From positions 124,001-188,000 of the forward strand of contig WVSR01000002.1 of assembly GCA_015689775.1 (NCBI GenBank): 64,000 nt of DNA. Reading direction: 5' to 3'. Shown here one piece after another: positions 59,010 to 64,000 of this stretch. The notes under the pieces were generated by a model. The model worked only from the letters and a program-made list of their open reading frames with translations. It made no database searches and was not told the origin of the DNA. The stretch is from Rhodobacterales bacterium LSUCC0387 (GTDB lineage: Bacteria; Pseudomonadota; Alphaproteobacteria; Rhodobacterales; Rhodobacteraceae). Numbering within the stretch: position 1 is the first letter of the stretch; every line of letters starts with the position of its first letter. The translations under genes were made by a program, and so were the position numbers.

Positions 59010-59981
59010 ATGACACTCAGACTGAACCGCCGCCGTTTCCTTGGTACAGCCGCTGCAAGCGCTGCAGCGACTTCGCTGCCGCTTCGGGCCAGTGCAGCCA
59101 CACCTTTCACCATGCAGGCGGCCTGGATCAATGATGCCGAATTCGCAGGCTACTTCATTGGCATCGACAAAGGCTACTATGCCGGAGAAGGGTTGGACCT
59201 GACCTATCTGTCCGGCGGCCCCGACGTGATCCCCGAAAGCACCATCATTGCAGGCCGCGCCGATCTGGCGCTGACCACGCCCGACACCACGATCAAGGCG
59301 ATTGCCGAGCAGGGAGCGCCTTTCAAGATCATCGGCGCGCAATATCAGAAGAACCCGATTGGCATCGTGTCGCTTGTGTCGAACCCGATCAACGAACCCA
59401 AGGATCTGATCGGCAGGACGCTGGCCGTGCCACCGGTCAACGTGATTTCGGTAAACGCAATGCTGGCGCTGAACGGGATCGACCCATCGCAGGTCAATAT
59501 CGTACCTTACGCCTATGACCCGACGCCACTCATTCAGGGCGAGATTGACGCCAGCCTCGATTTCACCACCAACGTTCCCTACACGATCAGTCAACAGGGT
59601 GTCGAAGCAACATCGTTCCTGCTCTACGATTTCGGCTTCACGATCTACAATGATACCGTCGTTGTGACAGAGGAAACGCTTGCCACCAAGCGTGCCGAAC
59701 TTGTGTCGTGGCTGCGCGCTTCGCGCAAGGGTTGGGACGAGAATTTCAAGGATCCAAACCTCTGGCCGCCGAAATGGGCTGATACGTGGTTCGCAGGGAC
59801 AGGCCGCACCATCGAAAACGAGATCTTTTTCAACAATGCCCAGCAGCCGCTGATGGAAAGCCCCGCAGGTTATATGGCGATGACCGAAGAGGGTATCGAA
59901 GCCAACCTGCGTGCGTTGTCCGAAGTGGGCATCAACGGCACGCGCGACATGTTCGACACCAGCCTGCTTGAGGAGATTTGA
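59010..59981 (+). CDS. ABC transporter substrate-binding protein, THI5/NMT1 (ThiY)-like, Tat exported
   Basis: The 323-residue protein begins with a twin-arginine type signal (LNRRRFLGTAAASAAATSLP) and continues as an NMT1/THI5-type binding protein: MQAAWINDAEFAGYFIGIDKGYYAGEGLDL at residues 30-59, SGGPDVIPESTII, DLIGRTLAVPP. Related proteins bind pyrimidine thiamine precursors, riboflavin, taurine or nitrate. ATG at 59010 is chosen because AAAGGAG precedes it, rather than the ATG at 58980 that overlaps the preceding stop. The linked adenine deaminase suggests a purine-like or pyrimidine ligand. Confidence 0.87.
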   Translation: MTLRLNRRRFLGTAAASAAATSLPLRASAATPFTMQAAWINDAEFAGYFIGIDKGYYAGEGLDLTYLSGGPDVIPESTIIAGRADLALTTPDTTIKAIAEQGAPFKIIGAQYQKNPIGIVSLVSNPINEPKDLIGRTLAVPPVNVISVNAMLALNGIDPSQVNIVPYAYDPTPLIQGEIDASLDFTTNVPYTISQQGVEATSFLLYDFGFTIYNDTVVVTEETLATKRAELVSWLRASRKGWDENFKDPNLWPPKWADTWFAGTGRTIENEIFFNNAQQPLMESPAGYMAMTEEGIEANLRALSEVGINGTRDMFDTSLLEEI

Positions 59982-60751
59982 TGTCGGCCCCGGACGGGAT
60001 TTCCCTTTCCGGGGTCTGCAAGACCTTTAGGGGGCGGGGCAAGATTGTCGAAGCACTGCGCGACGTGACCCTGTCCTGCCCCAATGGATCCTTTACCGCG
60101 ATCATTGGTCCGTCGGGCTGTGGCAAGTCGACGGTCATGCGCATCGCGCTTGGCCTTGAGTCGGCGGATTCCGGTGAGGTGCAGATCGCAGGCACCGTCC
60201 CGATGCAGGCGGCAAAAGCCGGCAAGACTGGCGTGGCATTTCAGGATGCCGCGCTGCTGCCGTGGCGCAGTGTGCGGCGCAACATTGAGGTGCCTCTCGA
60301 GGTCTTGGGGCGGTCCGCTGCTACCGTGACGGCCCATATCCAGAACATGATCAACCTTGTTGGTCTGAAGGGCTACGAAAACGCGCTGCCCGGTGAGTTG
60401 TCCGGCGGCATGCGCCAACGAGTCGCCATAGCGCGAGCGCTGGTAACGCATCCTCAAATCCTGTTCATGGATGAACCTTTTGGCGCGCTCGACCAGATTT
60501 TGCGGCGGCAGATGAACCTTGAATTACAACGCATCTGGACGGAAACCGGGTCAACGGCACTATTGGTGACACACGGTATCGACGAAGCGGTGTTTCTCGC
60601 GGACCGGGTGGTGGTGATGCATGCGAACCCGGGGCGGATCGTGGATGTCATCGACATCGGATTCGACCGCCCGCGGGCACCTGCCTTGTTTTCCGACACT
60701 GCATTCCACAAGGTCTGCGACCATATTGCGGAGGTGCTGCATGGCGGTTGA
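59981..60751 (+). CDS. ABC transporter ATP-binding protein
   Basis: The 256-residue protein has Walker A GPSGCGKST, Q-loop FQDAALLPWR, signature LSGGMRQRVAIARAL and Walker B ILFMDEPFGALD, as in ThiZ/SsuB/TauB-type importers. GGAG precedes the ATG, which overlaps the previous stop. It energises the fused permease encoded next, with which it overlaps by 11 bp. Confidence 0.94.
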   Translation: MSAPDGISLSGVCKTFRGRGKIVEALRDVTLSCPNGSFTAIIGPSGCGKSTVMRIALGLESADSGEVQIAGTVPMQAAKAGKTGVAFQDAALLPWRSVRRNIEVPLEVLGRSAATVTAHIQNMINLVGLKGYENALPGELSGGMRQRVAIARALVTHPQILFMDEPFGALDQILRRQMNLELQRIWTETGSTALLVTHGIDEAVFLADRVVVMHANPGRIVDVIDIGFDRPRAPALFSDTAFHKVCDHIAEVLHGG

Positions 60752-62312
60752 GAACTCCGGGCGATGGCGCGGGCTTCGCACGGCAGCGGTCTTGCTGGCG
60801 ATCTGGGAAATCGTCGGGCGGCTTGATCTGGTGGCGGGCGGCGCTTTGCCCGGCATATCCGAGATCCTGATCCGGCTCTGGGTCGATTGGGGCGACTACC
60901 CCCGCCATATCTGGGCGACGCTCTATGCCTCGACAATCGGGTTCGTCATCGGCAATGCGCTTGGCATCGGCGCGGGGGTGATTTTCGCTTTGTCTCCGAC
61001 GACGCTGCGGCTGTTTCGCGGGGTGAACATCGCGGCTTTCGCGCTGCCACCCATCGCCATCGCACCCATACTTGTTCTGACACTGTCCGGCATGGCACCG
61101 CGCATCGCGCTTGCCGCGCTTGGTGTGTATTTCGTGACTATGACCGCGACCGTGATCGGGCTCAGTCAGGCCGACAGCCGGGCCACGGACGTAATCCGTG
61201 CCTATGGCGGCACCCGCTGGGATATTCTGCGCCGCGTGCAGTTTCGAGGCGCTCTGCCCTCGATCCTAGCAGGCCTTCGCGTGGCCGCACCCAATGCGGT
61301 GCTGGGCGCGATCCTGGCCGAGTTTGGCGGCGGTGGCCGCTGGGGACTTGGCGCATATCTTCTAGGCTCGCTGGGGCGCGGAGAGCCGGACAGGCTCTGG
61401 GGCATTGGTCTGGTTGCCACTGTGATTGCTGGACTGTCGTACGCGGTATTCGCCCTGCTGGCCAATCGCACCATTGGCGCGACCCGCGCGGTGACGCTGA
61501 ACACAGCCGTGCCCGATGCCACCCCTCTTGTCACGCATCCTGCCAAGCAGATCGCATTGACACTGGTCACAATTGCGCTGCCCTTTCTGGTCTGGTGGAC
61601 CTTTATCAAGGTCACGGGCGTGCCCGACTTGATCTCCAAAACCCCTTTGGGCGTTGTGGACTACATATTCTTTGGCCCCACCGCAGAAAGTGCCCAGAAG
61701 CGACTATTGGCCGCTTTGGCCGAAACCCTGCCAATCACCTTTTTAGGGATGGCCGCGGGGTTGGGTTTTGCCTTCCTGCTGGCGATCTCATCGCGGCTTT
61801 TCCCCCGAGCCATCGAGGCTTTCATGCCCGTGGCTCTGGTGACGCAAACCATGCCGCTGGTGGCCCTGACGCCGCTGCTGGTTCTGATCCTTGGGCGGGG
61901 CACAACGCTGACGCTTTGGGTGACCATCTCGGTGACGTTCTTCCCTGCTTTCGTGACGCTGGCACAGGGTCTTGCCCTTGTTCCGCGCAGCGCAGAGGAT
62001 CTGCCACGCGCCTATGGTGCGGGACGCTGGACCGAGATGCGTATGGTTACCATCCCGGCCTCGCTGCCTTACCTGTTTGCGGCGACACGACTGACCGTGC
62101 CGCGCGCCCTTCTCGGTGTGATGATTGCGGAGTGGCTGGCGACCGGTAAGGGCCTCGGCAATCTACTCAATCAATCGCGCGGGTTTCTCGACTACGGCAT
62201 GATCTGGACGGTGGCTGCGGTGTCAGTCCTGCTGTCGGTCCTGTTTTATCAGGCCGTCGTGATCGTGGAACGGCGCGTATTGCGGCGGCTTGGCATGGCA
62301 ACAGCGGAGTGA
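60741..62312 (+). CDS. ABC transporter permease with two fused permease domains
   Basis: The 523-residue protein contains two tandem BPD_transp_1 units: residues about 50-245 and about 305-510. Each has an EAA-type loop ([31 protein letters not shown] in the first, [30 protein letters not shown] in the second). Most NMT1-type importers use one permease polypeptide as a homodimer; here both halves are joined in one chain. ATG at 60741 overlaps the ATPase gene. It forms the membrane channel. Confidence 0.9.
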   Translation: MAVENSGRWRGLRTAAVLLAIWEIVGRLDLVAGGALPGISEILIRLWVDWGDYPRHIWATLYASTIGFVIGNALGIGAGVIFALSPTTLRLFRGVNIAAFALPPIAIAPILVLTLSGMAPRIALAALGVYFVTMTATVIGLSQADSRATDVIRAYGGTRWDILRRVQFRGALPSILAGLRVAAPNAVLGAILAEFGGGGRWGLGAYLLGSLGRGEPDRLWGIGLVATVIAGLSYAVFALLANRTIGATRAVTLNTAVPDATPLVTHPAKQIALTLVTIALPFLVWWTFIKVTGVPDLISKTPLGVVDYIFFGPTAESAQKRLLAALAETLPITFLGMAAGLGFAFLLAISSRLFPRAIEAFMPVALVTQTMPLVALTPLLVLILGRGTTLTLWVTISVTFFPAFVTLAQGLALVPRSAEDLPRAYGAGRWTEMRMVTIPASLPYLFAATRLTVPRALLGVMIAEWLATGKGLGNLLNQSRGFLDYGMIWTVAAVSVLLSVLFYQAVVIVERRVLRRLGMATAE

Positions 62313-62316
62313 ACCA

Positions 62317-64000
62317 ATGAGCGATCTGGAAACCCGAATTGCGCAAGGCCGTGGAGATGCCCCCGCCGATCTGGTCCTGAGGGGTGGAATTGTTTGGGAT
62401 CTGGTAACCGACACTATGATCGAAGGCGATGTGGCCATCTGCGGCGACACCATTGTCGGGATCGGCGCAGACTACCAAGCCACGGCCGTAATCGATGTGA
62501 CCGGCCAAACGTTGGTGCCCGGCTTCATCGACACACATCTGCACATCGAATCCTCGCTGGTCACACCCTTTGAATTTGATCGCTGCGTGACGCCTCTTGG
62601 CGTGACCACCGCCATTTGCGACCCGCATGAGATCGCCAATGTGATCGGCCCCGAGGGCATCCGCTATTTCCAGCAGGCCAGCGCGCATACGCTGATGGAT
62701 ATCCGCGTGCAGCTTTCGTCCTGCGTGCCTTCGACGGATATGGAAACCGCCGGTGCCTGGATCGAGGCCGAAGACCTTGTGCCGCTCATGGGCCATCCCT
62801 CCGGCATCGGGCTGGCCGAATTCATGAATTTCCCCGGTGTGATCCACCGCGACCGCGCCGCCATGGCCAAGCTGCGGCTGTTTCAGGGCGGCCATATAGA
62901 CGGCCATTGCCCGCTTCTGTCGGGCCGCGACCTGAATGCCTATGCCAGTGCTGGGATCCGCACCGAACACGAGGCGACAAGCGCCGAAGAGGCGCTGGAG
63001 AAGCTGCAAAAGGGGTTGCGGGTCTTGATCCGCGAAGGCTCGGTCTCCAAGGATCTGCATGCCCTGCAACCGCTGGTGACGCCGACAACCGCGCCCTACA
63101 TGTGCCTGTGCACCGATGACCGCAATCCGCTGGATATTGGGGAAGAGGGACATCTGAACTTCATGATCGCGGAGCTGATCCGCCTTGGTACACCACCACT
63201 GGCCGCGTATCGCGCCGCGTCCCTATCAGGGGCCGAGGCGTTTGGCCTGAAGGACCGCGGCCAGCTTGCGCCGGGGCGGCGGGCGGATATCGTAGTGCTG
63301 TCGGACATTGAGACTTGTGCCGTGGAAAAGGTGTTTGCCGGAGGCACACATGTGACCGACACCGCTTTTGCCGCGCGCCAGACCCTCCCGCCCGTGGGTC
63401 GACACTCGGTCAAAGCGCCGCAATTGCGGCCTGAAAACTTTCGCGCCAAGGCTAATCGGCAAGAGACCGATGTGATCGGGATCATCGAAGGCAAGATCAT
63501 TACCGAGCATTTGCACGAAATCGTGCCGATTAAAGATGGCGACAAACACCCCGATCCGGCCCGCGATCTGGTGCGCATCGCGGTGGTGGAACGGCATGGC
63601 AAGAATGGCAATATCGCCACTGGCTTTGTCAAAGGCTTTGGCCTGAAGGCTGGGGCCATCGCCTCAACCGTCTGTCATGACCACCACAACATCGCCTGTG
63701 TAGGAGTGGATTACGCGGATATGGCGTTGGCCGCCAACCGGCTGTCCGAGATCGAGGGCGGCTTTGTCGTGGCCCGCGATGGCAAGGTGCTTGCCGAACT
63801 TGCCTTGCCCGTGGGCGGGTTGATGAGCCTTGACCCGTTTGAGCAAGTCCAGCGTGATCTCGAGAAGCTTCGCAGCGCAGCCTTTTCGCTGGGGGTGACG
63901 CTGAAAGAACCGTTCCTGCAACTAGCCTTTCTGGCCCTGCCGGTGATCCCGGCACTGAAAATCACGGATCGGGGCATTGTCGATGTGATGAAGTTTGAAC
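62317..64000 (+). CDS. ade: Adenine deaminase, C-terminus beyond window
   Basis: The frame is open for 561 codons to the window end. Motifs of adenine deaminase are visible: [31 protein letters not shown] with the HxH metals, [55 protein letters not shown] and the domain after [19 protein letters not shown]. It deaminates adenine to hypoxanthine. It follows the fused permease by 4 bp, so uptake and deamination of an adenine-like base are likely coupled. Only a few residues should be missing. Confidence 0.93.
   Translation, partial: MSDLETRIAQGRGDAPADLVLRGGIVWDLVTDTMIEGDVAICGDTIVGIGADYQATAVIDVTGQTLVPGFIDTHLHIESSLVTPFEFDRCVTPLGVTTAICDPHEIANVIGPEGIRYFQQASAHTLMDIRVQLSSCVPSTDMETAGAWIEAEDLVPLMGHPSGIGLAEFMNFPGVIHRDRAAMAKLRLFQGGHIDGHCPLLSGRDLNAYASAGIRTEHEATSAEEALEKLQKGLRVLIREGSVSKDLHALQPLVTPTTAPYMCLCTDDRNPLDIGEEGHLNFMIAELIRLGTPPLAAYRAASLSGAEAFGLKDRGQLAPGRRADIVVLSDIETCAVEKVFAGGTHVTDTAFAARQTLPPVGRHSVKAPQLRPENFRAKANRQETDVIGIIEGKIITEHLHEIVPIKDGDKHPDPARDLVRIAVVERHGKNGNIATGFVKGFGLKAGAIASTVCHDHHNIACVGVDYADMALAANRLSEIEGGFVVARDGKVLAELALPVGGLMSLDPFEQVQRDLEKLRSAAFSLGVTLKEPFLQLAFLALPVIPALKITDRGIVDVMKFE

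Noticed and set aside
60887-62149. 420-codon frame overlapping the fused permease
   Set aside because: It is rich in Arg, Cys and His with no family motifs, while the alternative frame gives a normal double permease.
62167-63153. Long antisense open frame (328 codons) opposite the permease end and ade
   Set aside because: It lies opposite clear adenine deaminase coding sequence with full motif conservation; long shadows are expected in GC-rich genes.

Overview
The window looks like a chromosomal segment of a marine Rhodobacterales (Roseobacter-group) alphaproteobacterium. Evidence is the core gene orders murA-DUF2948-hisD-UPF0262-low-Mr phosphatase (49-53 kb) and infA-maf-rng-yacG-tRNA-Phe (55-57 kb), both typical of Rhodobacteraceae, plus several TRAP/ABC uptake systems and tRNA genes with encoded CCA. 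No phage genes, insertion sequences, integrases or CRISPR arrays were seen. Species cannot be named from the sequence alone.

Layout. (1) 0-39.2 kb is an AT-richer catabolic block. Its left part (0-16.2 kb) holds a partial TcuA-like flavoprotein, an Asp/Glu racemase-family protein without the usual cysteines, three MmgE/PrpD proteins, an isocitrate-lyase/PEP-mutase family lyase, a dihydropyrimidinase-like amidohydrolase, a nitroreductase-methyltransferase fusion, two isochorismatase-family hydrolases, an AtuA/DUF4387 pair, two allantoinase-type polysaccharide-deacetylase proteins and a SnoaL gene followed by a broken copy. An MFS carrier and a complete TRAP transporter follow (16.4-20.8 kb). 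(2) 20.9-33.0 kb is a divergon: eight genes leftwards (HMG-CoA-lyase-like, GntR regulator, tautomerase-SnoaL fusion, HyuB, HyuA, isochorismatase-like, second ICL-type lyase, flavoprotein) and three rightwards (CaiB CoA-transferase, aconitase-type large and small subunits), with a perfect palindrome TGGTATA-N4-TATACCA in the shared promoter region. tRNA-Gly follows. (3) 33.5-39.2 kb: IlvD/Edd dehydratase, RraA-like protein, haloacid dehalogenase, SDR, cupin, EamA transporter. (4) 39.3-43.2 kb: a GC-richer ABC exporter and acyl-CoA synthetase. (5) 43.2-48.3 kb: a second AT-richer catabolic block (amidohydrolase, PdxA-like, enoyl-CoA hydratase-like, CaiB, hydroxyisobutyrate-dehydrogenase-like). 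(6) 48.5-57.2 kb: housekeeping genes from tRNA-Thr to tRNA-Phe. (7) 57.3-64 kb: an RpiR regulator diverging from a 5-FCL-like protein, a THI5/NMT1-type ABC uptake system and adenine deaminase, cut by the window end.

How it may work together (inference). The 0-33 kb block repeatedly pairs enzymes that open amide or cyclic-amide bonds, built on several unrelated folds (dihydropyrimidinase-like, ATP-dependent HyuAB, isochorismatase-type, allantoinase-type), with enzymes that hydrate, isomerise, reduce and cleave branched or unsaturated polycarboxylates (MmgE/PrpD, aconitase-type LeuCD-like, FAD dehydrogenases, ICL-type lyases, HMG-CoA-lyase-like, CaiB). A route from a nitrogen heterocycle such as a substituted cyclic imide, hydantoin or lactam, via a branched unsaturated dicarboxylate, to pyruvate plus acyl units would use most of these activities. 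I know of no described pathway with this exact gene set. The substrate remains unknown.
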